Assembly (NCBI GenBank): GCA_022749755.1
Contig: CM040441.1
Location: 20,399,475 to 20,463,474, forward strand
Direction of reading: 5' to 3'
Length of the DNA stretch: 64,000 nucleotides
From: Azadirachta indica
Lineage: Eukaryota > Streptophyta > Magnoliopsida > Sapindales > Meliaceae
Below, piece after piece: positions 48,382-59,296 of the stretch (within the stretch, counting starts at the first letter, position 1; each line of letters opens with the position of its first letter). The position numbers and the translations under genes are program-made. The notes under the pieces are model-generated. The model saw nothing but the letters and a program-made list of their open reading frames with translations, searched no databases and had not been told where the DNA came from.

Positions 48382-49121
48382 TATATACATAAGACAAGTG
48401 AAGCGAAGGTTGGATCAAATCTACATTAATGTTAGAATTTTAGACAGACCAGTATGCGCTAGGTAGGTTACATCAAATCTACATTAATAGAACTTTGGAC
48501 AAGACTACTTGTAAACTAACTAACTTAATAATGAAAGTTTTGTAAGGGAACTGGAGTAGGTCACTTTAAGACAAATGATCTTCTTTCTAAAGATATTTTA
48601 TTCTATTATATGTCCAAGGTTCAATATTAAAATAATTTTAGAGGTTTTCCCTAACTTTGTCTGTGTCAACAAACAATTCAAAATGCCTCAAAAATTTTAG
48701 AATAGATTCAAATTAAATAACAATAATTTGAAGCACTTCTTTTTATACTATTTCAAAAACCCAGGAACTCAGTTGTATGAATAGGTAAAATACAGGATTT
48801 TCAATCCTATCAAAATAGGGGAGGGGGTGATGAATACTCAATTTAAAATGAGTAAACATAATTCCATACTTGATCTCATAAATACGTACAGAATTCTATG
48901 GAAAGTTGCATCCGATCAAAGTCATATGTACAACTTAGAGGGAGATCTTTCATATCTTTTGAGATTGACCCTTATAAAATGTTTTAACCTTTAGAAAAGA
49001 AAATGGATTCTTGAACCTCTTTTGCATTCACTCTTTCACATTCACATCATGTCGAGGTACTATAGTAGAAAAACTGTAAAGTCCTATCCAATTTATCTTA
49101 ATCAATTAGCTAACTCGTTGG

Positions 49122-49153
<32 letters not shown>

Positions 49154-49200
49154 TATAAATTCATAGGCGAATTTTTGCCGCCTACATAGCACCCCAGATA
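48382..49200. other. AT-rich intergenic DNA
   Basis: No coding signal; (TA)n at 49121-49145. Confidence 0.5.
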
Positions 49201-49204
49201 ACAA

Positions 49205-50000
49205 AAGAAATTTCTATTAATAAATTTTAAAGAATAAAAAAAGGGCACAGGGCTTAGTTATGGTGCTAAAATCTATTACATTCAAATACATTGCTCTATT
49301 GTGCCTCTCTTTATACAAAATCCCTAAACTGCTACCCCTAACTCATTTGAAGGTTCAATTGGGTGGGTTGGTCAATGATCAATTTGATGGATGGGGTTGT
49401 AGGGATCAGAAACACAACAACAAAGAAAGGATTGGGTTTCTTAAGTAGAGGAGAAAGAGGAATTAATCTCGAGGAATCCACTAGGAAAGTTTCTAATCAT
49501 CCTTAACTGTGTTTCTTAGGCTTAGGTTTGAGTTCATTAGTGGATGATGGACTTTCAAAAGAGAAGAACCTATGACAGCCGTAAGAGGTAGATGGAAGGC
49601 TATTGGCAAGGTGGAGATGCAAGAAATAGAATCGATACGTCTTCTTTAAACACCCTCAATCCCTCCAGTGTCTCTCATCACTTTTCTAATTGTGTAGTTA
49701 GACAAAGAATACTACTAGGTTTGTACAATTTGAAAGCCTGTGTTAGTTTAAAGTTACTTATGATCAAGTTCTTATGTTCTGAACTTCTTGGGTTATTGTT
49801 TATAAGCATGATCTTCAATGTAATTAATTTGGCGCCTAATTATAGTTTGATTTTATATTGGTAGTTGTGTTAATTGGTAAAGATTATTGGATCAAACATG
49901 GCTTTTCTTTGAACTATTTCTTATGTTACTATTTAAAATATGATCTTCATATTGTTTAGTACAATGCTCATTCTTCCTGTATATCAATTTCTAATGGAAT
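49205..50000 (+). pseudogene. Partial, decayed copy of the gene at 9778-11302
   Basis: 49205-49320 follows the gene's promoter (ATTTCTATTA, an A-run, GGTGCTAAAATCTATTACAT followed by TCAAATACA, then CTCTATTGTGCCTCTCT) in the same order as 9607-9720. 49690-49960 follows the start of intron 1 (TCTAATTGTGTAGTTAGACA, AGTTCTTATGTTCTGAA, TTATTGTTTATAAGCATGAT, GGATCAAACATGGCTTTTCT), matching about 10435-10690. The exon 1 part between them (49320-49690) has lost nearly all coding similarity, and the ORFs at 49260 and 49592 are not the parent protein. Exons 2 and 3 are absent. Retention of intron sequence shows a DNA-level duplication, not a retrocopy. Confidence 0.75.
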
Positions 50001-50210
50001 ATCAAGGCTTGTTAGGGGTCAATTTGATATATTTGTTCAAATTTCAGAAGTTCAAATATGAATTCTGAATTGTGTGTATGCATTGAAAGATTGAAGGACT
50101 ATATATAATTAGAGATTGAAACTTAAGAATAACAACGGAGCAAGAATTAGATTGCTGATCCTCCCAAGCAAACTTTGTAAGTTTCATATGAGGAGAGCAT
50201 ATGAAGAAAC
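50001..50210. other. Short spacer
   Basis: No feature recognised; the minus ORF at 50044-50244 shows no domain. Confidence 0.4.
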
Positions 50211-50224
50211 AGTTATATAAAAGA

Positions 50225-50935
50225 AAACTAGTTTTTAGTGACAATATTTTTAATGACGCTACAAAGTTGAAGCTAAAAACACCTTTAGCGACAACATTGA
50301 AAATTTTGTCGCTAAAACATAAAGAAAAAAATATTAAATAATTCTCACCATCGTTGCTAAAGATGGACTTTTGGCAACATATGGCGCAAAAATATTAGCG
50401 GCAATAATATTAGTGGCATATAGTTCCAAAATTTTGGAGATAAAATAATTTATTTTAGCGACAATAGTAGTTATCGCTAAAAGTGTAACCTTTTAACAAC
50501 AAACAACTATCATCGCTATTACCATCTTTAGCGACAACTTTGGTGGTTTTCACAAAAACTGTTTTTAGCAAAGCCATCTTGTTATAGCTAAAGCTTGTTT
50601 TAGCGACGATGACTAAATGCTTCGCCAGTGACAACTTTTATTGTTGTTGTTAAATGTTTCTTTGGCGACAACTTTTGTTGTCATGAACAGTGTTTTTGGT
50701 GACAAATTTATTATTGTTGCCAAAAGCTAAGTTGGCGACAACTTGCTATCATCGTAAAAAGTATTATTAAAGACAATTTTATTGTTGTTGCCAGAAGTAT
50801 TTTGGCGGTGCTTTTTAGTCGTCACTAAAGATTGTTTTGGGCGATTGTTTTTTTTCTTTTTATCATCGCTAAAATGGTTATTGACAACGACTCTATAGTC
50901 GCCTGAAGTTGAATTAGCAACAAAATTGAATATTT
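50225..50935 (+). repeat. TTTAGCGACAA-type repeat array
   Basis: More than 15 copies, in both orientations, of a short motif TTTAGCGACAA or TTTTGTCGCTAAA and diverged forms (TTTGGCGACAACTTTTGTTG). Such arrays are where CACTA transposition proteins bind subterminally (family knowledge). The array here is only on the left side. Confidence 0.75.
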
Positions 50936-51009
50936 AATGTTATTTAAAATCTTGTAATATTTTTATATATAAAATAATATAATAATAATTATTATATGAC
51001 ATATAATAA

Positions 51010-52490
51010 AGGGTATTCTCAAAAACCTCTCCTGAGGTTTTAGAAAGTATCATTTTGGTGGAAGGTTTCAGTTTTGTATCACAAAACTCCACTAACATTA
51101 CAGTTGATCATTACTTAACTGTTAGCTTTATCGTAAAAGCAAACAGTAATTTCTTTTATGTTTTTTGTCTAACAAAGCAGTGTATGCTTTACTAATTTCA
51201 TACTTCCAAGTGATGATGAAAAGCCTAAAGATGATCAATTTCATGCAATTATCCTAAAAACACTAATTTCTTCTAAAGCTAGCCTAAAATAATCTATATC
51301 AATGGAAATAAAAGCTTGGATCGAGATTTGGAGGTGTGCCTTTATGGATTTGGTGTTGTAAGGTATGTATAGGTATATCTTAGAGGGTTTCTATTATCCA
51401 CAATATGATTTGGTATGCATGTATGAATTTTGAAGAGGTCTAGTAGTTGGTGAGATTGGAATATGTACTTTGAAGAAAACATAAGCAAAACTAGCCAAAG
51501 AAAATGGCTAGATATTGCAAACCTTTTATTGCTCACCATGTGTTTGTTCTTTTGCCAATGAATGGCTCAATAGATTATCTTTCTAGTATTGAAGTTTGAT
51601 GTTGTAAGATAGGTATTTGGCTCAAGATGGGTTAATGGTTGTGATTTGTGAAATATTTATCGTTAATGCCATTCAATCGGATGTTTCTTATTTTCTAATT
51701 TTCTTCAATACCCTTCAACATTTACCTTACCAACATTGATGCGTTTTTTGTACCTTATTTTGTCAAATTGCTTCAAGTGCCTAAGTCTGTCCTCTGCAAT
51801 ATTCTTCAATCGCCTAATATCAAAAATTTGGAAATGATAATCATAATATATGATGAAGATAGCTTTAAAACTTATGCTGCTTTCTTGAAAGCATCTTTGT
51901 GATATAAATTAATTATGAAGGTGGATGTTTTATCCGAGTATTTTTACATTCTGTTATATTATGATAGATCACTTTTTCATATTTATGAAAAGATTGGCTT
52001 TTTTCTAGTGGCAGTTATTATGTTATGCAAAACATCAAAGATCATCCATTTTTTAACCTTAGGGGTTTAAGCCTTAAGGTTGTGGAATTGATTAGGTTCA
52101 AAGGGCTTACAACTGATATTTTTTGGTGTAGTTTGTTTGAGAGTGCTATGCTAGTGGAAAAGATAATTATTGATCCTTGTAGACCACATTATCTAGGAAG
52201 TCCAAAGGAATTGCTATAGAGAGATTCCAAAAAGTATGGATGTGCTGCTATGTTAGTTGCAAAACACTCTTAACTTGGAATTTGTGATATTTGGAATATT
52301 GAAGATTTTTGCAACAAGTCAAGCATTGGGTGGTCACAAAATCAAATATGGCAATTAGGGATATTATTGTCTTTTTAAATAAAGTGTTAGTCAAATAACA
52401 ATTAAGAGGAAGCTTTGTGTTACAAAACTGAAACCTACTATGAAAGTGATACTTTCTAAAACCTTGGGAAAGGTTTCTGATCATACCCCT
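51010..52490. mobile_element. Pack-MULE-like element
   Basis: A perfect 9-bp target duplication ATATAATAA (51001-51009 and 52491-52499) flanks inverted repeats of at least 75 bp. Left AGGGTATTCTCAAAAACCTC and right inverted AGGGGTATGATCAGAAACCT are both followed by AAGGTTTTAGAAAGTATCA-type and AGGTTTCAGTTTTGTA phrases. No MuDR transposase is inside; instead there is host-gene-like sequence (see 52025). It lies within the CACTA-like element. Confidence 0.85.
52025..52219 (+). pseudogene. Fragment resembling an F-box/LRR (FBD-type) protein C-terminus
   Basis: The 64-codon ORF includes LRGLSLKVVELIRFKGLTTD and LFESAMLVEKIIIDPCRPHY. Plant F-box/LRR proteins commonly end in a segment of the type LKVVEIxGFxG...YLLENAVxLEKIIIDPRxP. 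Upstream (about 51660-51900) the DNA has gene-like composition but frames are broken. It lies inside the long-TIR element, so it is read as a captured gene fragment. There is no F-box. Confidence 0.55.
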
Positions 52491-52817
52491 ATATAATAAT
52501 AAAACTGTTCATTTTTATAATTACAGATACAATTTTTCAATTTTTATTATGATTATTGTTATTTATACTAATATTATTAATTTAATACAACAAATTTAGG
52601 ACAGATAATAAATAAATATAATTAATTAAATACAAATTTATTTTTTAATTAAAAAAGTACAAATTTTGGCTAAGACATAGAAACTTATATTTAAATTTAT
52701 TTATTACTTACTATTATTATTTATAAAAATTAATTAAACAATCATATTAAATACTTAATTATTGGCCTCTAAGATGGCCTTATATATTTGTTTATAAATG
52801 TTGTTTTTATTGTAGTG

Positions 52818-54344
52818 TTTTCTGATTTCTCTATAGTTCTTGATAGCCACAGCTAACCAATATGAAACAAATGATTCCAACAAGAGTGAAAACATGATAG
52901 TGTTGAATCTAGCCAACAAAGGAGTAATGGTTATTTTGGATGTGCTACCTCAGGGAAAGTAATGGAGCAGAAAAGGTAATAGCTGCCAATGTAAGTTGGG
53001 CTTCCAGCATTTGGGCTACTATTTAATTAGGAGACGATGGGCTGGATTAAATTTAAGCCCTAACTACTGAATTGGGGGAAACTTAGAGGCGAATTTCATA
53101 TGCAATGAAAAATATTTAATTTCAGTTTATTGGGGGTTAAAAAAGAATGAACTTAATGGGGGAACTTAGAATAGAGAATTCATACGGAGAAGAAAATATT
53201 AATTTTAATTTATAGAAACAAATAAGAAATTTAGATGATGTTTGTTTTTTTTAACTGAAGAGATTTAAATGTTTAATTTAAATGTTTTTTTTTTTTTTAA
53301 AATGTATGAAATTTATTTATATAAATTTATATAATAAAATTAGTTAAATTTTCATATTCAGCTAAAAAGTACAAAAAATTTGGATTTTTTACTTACTAAA
53401 AAAAAATCTTAAAATTGTCCTTAAATTAAAAAAACATATTTAATTATCTAAATAGATAAATTTAACTAATTAAATATTAAGATTAAAAACAAAAAAACAA
53501 CTCCTTAGTCAATGAAAATAATAATAAAATATTTGTTATTATGATAAACCTTTAGCTGTCAGACATTGTTACAATAATAAATTAAAATATTGAACTTAAT
53601 ATTATTAATGAAGAAAAATGAATCTTTATTGTAATATTACTATAACAAAATATGATTCAGTTAGAAAAATATGACATAAATATTGTCCTAAATTTATTTC
53701 CTAGTTGTTTTACATCACTTTCTCAACTCTCTTGGTCTATTGTATTTTACATTTTGGTTGTAATTAGGAAAGATTTCGATTATAAAAATTATTTTACATA
53801 TGTATACAAGAAGAAAACTTATCAATTTTTTTTTTCAAATAGAATTTTCTTTTTCACATTTCTAAAATGTAAATTATAATTTACTTCTTTTTTTTTACTT
53901 TGAATATAATCTTTTAAAGAAATAAATCTGTTGACTAAAATAATACACAATTTCTTCTAAAAGATGTGTTTGACAAGGAAACAACTATTTTTATTTTTAT
54001 TTTTGTCAATAAGGTATACTTTAAATAATTATATCGAACGAGCCCTCGCTTTTTTTGTTACAAAGAATATGTATGGAAATACTGTGCTTAAAGTTAGTAT
54101 TAAAAGTATAGAAATGAAAGTAGAAAATTAACTTTTAATGGAGACTAAGTATTGTTTCGCTTATATTAATGCATGGTAAGTTTATCTAATTTCAAAGTCA
54201 TAACACTTCTTAGTATTGCCAAAAAGAAAATTTGTCATAACACTTCAATTTCAAATTTACATTTAAAGTATTCAAGCATTCTCCATAATAATACCGCTGA
54301 TACCTTACATACTTATGAACCGTATTATTTGTAGAGAGAATTAA
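52818..54344. other. AT-rich intergenic DNA
   Basis: A diverged direct repeat of about 85 bp (GGGGGAAACTTAGAG... at 53075 and GGGGGAACTTAGAAT... at 53158) is the only structure noticed. Confidence 0.45.
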
Positions 54345-55076
54345 TACATATCTTCTTTGAGGTTTCAAAAATTCACATATAGATGGAACATTTGGGAAAA
54401 TTTGCACATATTTTTCCTAAACTGTCAGTTGACTATATTAACTATTAGTTGATCATTAAACTTATGCGCATTTTGGTACCAATAATTTTCTTCAAACACA
54501 TAATAATTGTTATATTTTTTTTACCAAAGTCTTTTTTAATCTTAAAGATTTAGTCTAATATCCTCATTAATCCTAATAGTTTTAAAAATTATCTCCAAGA
54601 TAACACTCATACTTTTATACAATAATAATTATTTAAGAAAAATAAATAATAAATCTCTAAAATTTGACAAAATATGATAAATTTATATAAAATACATTTT
54701 ATTTTATAGCACATTGATAATATAAATATTTATTAATATATTATAAATTTATTCATTTTTATTATATTGATATTTTATTTCTATTTTAAATATTATACAA
54801 AATTCAAAATAATTCAAATATTGTAAAAGATTTGGATATATAATTCAAAATCATGTAAAAATTTGAATAAATAATTCAAATTTTAATATTTAAAATTTTT
54901 GTAATCATTTAATTATTTAATTTCTCATTTGTCTTCTTATGTGAAGGAAATTTTAAGGGTATTTCAATCTTTTCAGTAAAAGTTTACAATCAATTAACAG
55001 TTCAGGGGAGGTAAATGTAGATTTTCTCAAGCATTTCATCTATATGTGGGTTTGCTAAACTTTAAGGAAGATATGT
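54345..55076. mobile_element. Long-TIR MITE (Mutator-like)
   Basis: Left ACATATCTTCTTTGAGGTTT and right inverted ACATATCTTCCTTAAAGTTT, both continuing with CACATATAGATG and AAAATxTxCA, then CCT.AACTGT.A.TTGA, give imperfect inverted repeats of about 100 bp. The flanks are AT-rich (AATT on both sides) and no clean target duplication is seen. The interior is non-coding. Confidence 0.65.
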
Positions 55077-55210
55077 AATTATTAAAAAGAATTTATTTGT
55101 AATTGTTAAAAAGGACTTGTTTTCCTCTTTAAAAATAGGTATGTTAGATTAGACAAAAGCGAATTAGAATTAGGATGATTTTATTCTCCGCTAGGGCAAT
55201 TTACTTGAAA

Positions 55211-55310
55211 GGGATATTATCGAATTCTTCCGTTGAGATATTGAAATGTATCAGATACATTGAAAGTATGCTAAATGTATCAAAGACCTCCCCTGATCCA
55301 TTTGTCAGCT
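55211..55310 (+). repeat. MULE left terminal inverted repeat
   Basis: Pairs with 63712-63810 in inverted orientation with few differences. Confidence 0.85.
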
Positions 55311-55730
55311 GTTAGTTGACGGTAAATATGAAGGGTAAAGAAGTAAAATATAGATGATTAGACCATTGACATACAGGCCACAGAAAACAAAACATTAGCT
55401 ACTCTTCAAAACAGGGAACCTAAACTTTCGTCTTCTCATTTCTCACCAAAAACTCATCTACAAACCTATGATTAAGGTAGAAATCTAGCCCAAAATTGTG
55501 CTAATCTCGGAAAATGAACACTGGCAAGAAGATTTAACGCCAATTCGGTGGATCAGTAGCTATATATATGTAGAGGAGCGAAACTCATATCGATTTGCCT
55601 TAACTTTGCATTCGGTAAGTGCGATTTGCATATTTTGTAAGGTCAATTTGGGAGAAACAGATTACTTTATATTGATTAATGGATATCGATGGCCATTAGG
55701 TATGTGCACAGATTAATTTTAAATTTGGAT
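55311..55730 (+). other. MULE left arm, probable promoter and leader of the transposase gene
   Basis: Gene-like pyrimidine-rich leader (about 55400-55450). The ORF at 55498-55716 (MLISENEHWQEDLTPIRWIS...) may be a decayed first exon; no domain recognised. Confidence 0.35.
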
Positions 55731-55734
55731 TTGA

Positions 55735-56740
55735 TATATGCATGCTTGAATGAATGTGGTAATCAATTTGATTTAGTCTTGTTTTATAATACTGGGTTTC
55801 TTTTTTTCACTTGAGATAGTTTGATTGTAATAAATAGTTATATATATGTTTACAAATTAAGGGGTTTTTTCTATTTTATGCATGCATGACTGTATTTGTT
55901 TACTGATCGATTTGATTTAGTCTTGTTTTATAATTTTTGGGTTTCATTCCTTGATTGAGATAGTTTGATTATGATGAATGCTGATTTGTGGGTTTTTATT
56001 TTCTGGGTTTCTTTTCTTATTTTTTGGGTTTCGTTTCTTGCTTGGGTAGTTTGGTTGGCATGAATGATTATATATATATTCACATATAAAGGGTTTTTCG
56101 ATTTTATACATGCATGAATGAATCTGATTACTGATCGATTTGATTTAGTGGCGTTTTATAATTTTTTGGGTTTCATTCCTTGATTGGGATAGTTTGATTA
56201 TGATGAATGTTAATTTGTGGGTTTTTATTTTCTCGGTTTCGTTTCTTATTTTCTGGGTTTTTGTTTCTTGCTTGGGTAGTTTAGTTAGTATGAATGATTA
56301 TATATATGTTCACATATGAAGGGTTTTTCGGTTTTATGCATGCATGACTGAATCTGATTACTGATCGATCTAATTTAGTCATGTTTTATAATTTTCTGGG
56401 TTTCATTCCTTGATTGGGATAGTTTGATTACGATGAATATTGATTTATGAGTTTTATTTGCTAGGTGTCGTTTCTTGCTTAGGTAGTTTGGTTGGTATGA
56501 ATAATTATATATATGTTGACATATTAAGGGTTTTTCGATTTTATGCATGTATGACTAAATCTGATTATTAATTGATCTGAATCGGTTTTATTGGTGTAAT
56601 TTATTTGCAATGAATGGTTATATATACGTTCACAGATTACTTTTTGTTTTCAATGTTATCTCTACGTGACAAAATCGAATATGCTGATTGTTTTGATTTA
56701 CTCTTAAGTTATAATTTTTTAGTTTCGGTTATTGTTTGGG
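55735..56740 (+). repeat. Tandem repeats of about 205-230 bp inside the MULE
   Basis: An ATGCATGCATGA-type box recurs at about 55879, 56109, 56336 and 56543. It is followed each time by ACTGATCGATTTGATTTAG, TGTTTTATAATTTT, GGGTTTCATTCCTTGATTGG, GATAGTTTGATTATGATGAAT and a second GGTTTCGTTTCTTGCTTGGG-type half. A diverged unit begins at 55738 and remnants continue at 58478-58760, beyond the solo LTR. No coding frame is maintained. Confidence 0.75.
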
Positions 56741-56747
56741 GTACTTC

Positions 56748-58472
56748 TGTAATATTTAGGTTTTGATTAATACAAAGACATGAATTTAGAAAATAAGTAT
56801 ACTTATGGGAAATAGACTATTTAATTATAGATGAATGTGTTTAAACATTTATAAGAAAAGGATTTCTGGGTAATAAAAATTTATTATAAGTAAAAAGTGA
56901 AAATAGTAAAATTGAAGGACTTCAATGAAGTTTAAAATTTAAAATAGTTTCCTTTAAGTCGATGAAAAAAAAAAGAATGAAAAAAGTCAAATGTAAGGAT
57001 TTGGTGGATTTGGCTTTTAGTTTAATGTTTATTGTGCTACGTGTAAGTAAATAAGAAAAACAAAAAAAATGTTTGTAGGCTTTTGGTGGTCAACATGTGT
57101 AATACAATTATATATGTATAGGCAGGTAGTTATTCTTTTTCTTCTTACTATTAGAAGTAAGGACAGGGAACGAAAACAGAAAAGGAAAGCTAAGAAAAAG
57201 AAAGAAGGAAGGAAAGAAGATTTGTTTAAATTATTATTTCAAATGACTAATGTTGGTTTTAAAGATTAATAAGTTATTTTATATGATTCAATTGCAGAAT
57301 CTTAAATTATTAGTGTATAAATATGTGTTTAAATATATATTTATAAATATATTTTTAAATAATTAAGTTTAGACTATTATTTATTGTTATTGGATCATTA
57401 TTTATTGTTATTTTTAAATTGATACTAGGAGGTGATTCCAAAGAGATAGGGAAGTCGATAGAGCAATAGAATTGTAACACGTTTATCATATAGGTATTTA
57501 TATGCATTTGGTAGATTTTGGTTTTAAAACTGAAAAGTAGAGTGTTTAATTATAATTGATGTTTTAATAAATGTGTATGAAATTACCGAATCACCACGTG
57601 TCGATTTAATTAATTATTTTTCAAACCGCATTTAAATAGCAATTTTCATAGGAATGTTAAATTTATAAATATAGTGAGAAAATTGTATTACCATATGTTG
57701 TATTTTTATAAATATATGGTTTGTATAGAAATGTTGTGAAATGAATTGATAAATGAAAATGTAATGGTCATGGTTGTTGTTATAACATGGCATCGGTGTT
57801 TGGAGCGACGGTCTTTGAGAATAATGCACTTAAAGATCGTTTTTTATGAGATGACGATCCTTGCGAATAATGCCCCTAAAGTACGTATAACCAGTTTTTG
57901 GAACGGTAGTCCTTTAGAACAATGTCTGTAAAGTACACAAGTACAAAAATTTATGAAAATTTTTTCTATGAAATTATATGTTTTACGTTGTTTAAATGAA
58001 TATTGAAATTAAAATTTTGATTTAACGTTCTGCCATACTCTTTTTTGAAAATTAAGAAGTATTTTTTTTTATATTCATATTATTTATTGTAAATTTTAAA
58101 ACTACCTTTGTATATAAATATCTACTGGATATTAGCTCACCCTTACTTTGCGATTTTAAGTAATGTTGAAAATTTATAAGTAGAAGACAAAAAGATATTC
58201 CGAAATCAAGATTTTGCTAGTTTTGAAATTATGTGTAATTATAGGAGCAGAATTTTGCAATGTATGGTTTTGATGCAAATTCCATGTTTGTATTTGGCTG
58301 TTAGAAGTTATAAAACTGATTATATTTTGTTAATTAATGAAATGAATTTGTTGGTATTTAATTTTACTGGAAGTGTTTAAAGTGGCATTGCAAAAGTTAC
58401 AGATTACATATTTGACGTATATTACATTATAACAGAAATTCTGTCGAAATTTCTTAAATTAGGGATGTTACA
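56748..58472 (+). mobile_element. Solo LTR of family X, copy C
   Basis: Starts TGTAATATTT and ends GGGATGTTACA, with perfect 5-bp duplication ACTTC (56743-56747 and 58473-58477). Length 1725 bp. Colinear with copies A and B. The short GACGGTCTTTGAG-type tandem block is at about 57785-57945. It splits a unit of the MULE tandem repeats, so it inserted after the repeats had formed. Confidence 0.88.
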
Positions 58473-58477
58473 ACTTC

Positions 58478-59296
58478 AGTGGCAATGAATGGTGATACAT
58501 ATGTTCATAGATTACATTTTTTTCTTGATTTATGCATGCACGGATGAATCAATATGCTTTCTGATTTGATTTAGTCTAATGATCTATTGTTTTTGTGTAA
58601 TTCCTTGCTTGGAGTACTTTTATGGCTATGAACAATGGTACATATGCTTAACGTTTATTTGCTGTGCTTTTTATTTTTTTATGCATACATAAATGAGTCA
58701 ATTTGTTGATCAAATTGATTTACTTTGATGGTTACCTGTCCTGAATGGTACATGTTCTGCATGAATCAATATGCATAGGAATGGTATATTTGTTGGAAAC
58801 CATGATTTGACTGTACTTCCGGTTAATCAAGAAAAGGGATAACTTTGGTTTAACAACACCACCTACCATTAGATTTTTGTTTGTGATTTGTGATAGCTAA
58901 GGTTACCTATTTTAGTGATTTGTGTTTTGATTTGTGCGCATGGATTTATGTTCAGTTTTGTGCTTTAAGATGTTATCTGTTCTGATATTTGGGTACATCA
59001 GATGCTGGACTGTGTAAAAATATTTTGGTTTCCGCTGCTTCCTTTTCTAACATTCTATTCAAGTTTGATATCTGGTGTGTTATCGATGAACAAGGCTAGA
59101 CACAAGCAGAGTTAACCCTAAAGACTACATACTAACGAGGTTGTTGGAAGATTTGAAGTTTACATGCAATCATGAACAATTGGGTAAATAAGACTGTTTT
59201 GCTTTTTATGTACATTACCCTTAGTTAGAGAAAAAATTACACCTAACATGTAATGGCGATTTATCTGCTGCATTCAGTGAGCATCAATAGAGAGGT
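58478..59296 (+). other. MULE interior upstream of the transposase ORF
   Basis: Diverged leftovers of the tandem repeat to about 58760, then intron-like T-rich DNA. No domain-bearing exon was recognised. Confidence 0.4.

Larger units (their letters stand above)
50215..52817. mobile_element. CACTA-like non-autonomous element with a nested Pack-MULE
   Basis: The right end, read inverted, is CACTACAATAAAAACAACAT (terminating at 52817), a CACTA-type terminus. The left side starts with a repeated TTTAGCGACAA array typical of CACTA subterminal regions, but its terminal CACTA is decayed (AGTTATATAAAAGAAAAC at about 50212-50229). A 3-bp target duplication could not be confirmed. No CACTA transposase is inside. 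Confidence 0.5.

Noticed and set aside
57069..57269. 66-codon ORF with a Lys/Arg-rich stretch
   Set aside because: Inside solo LTR copy C; the A/G-rich stretch is shared by the LTR family and carries no conserved frame.
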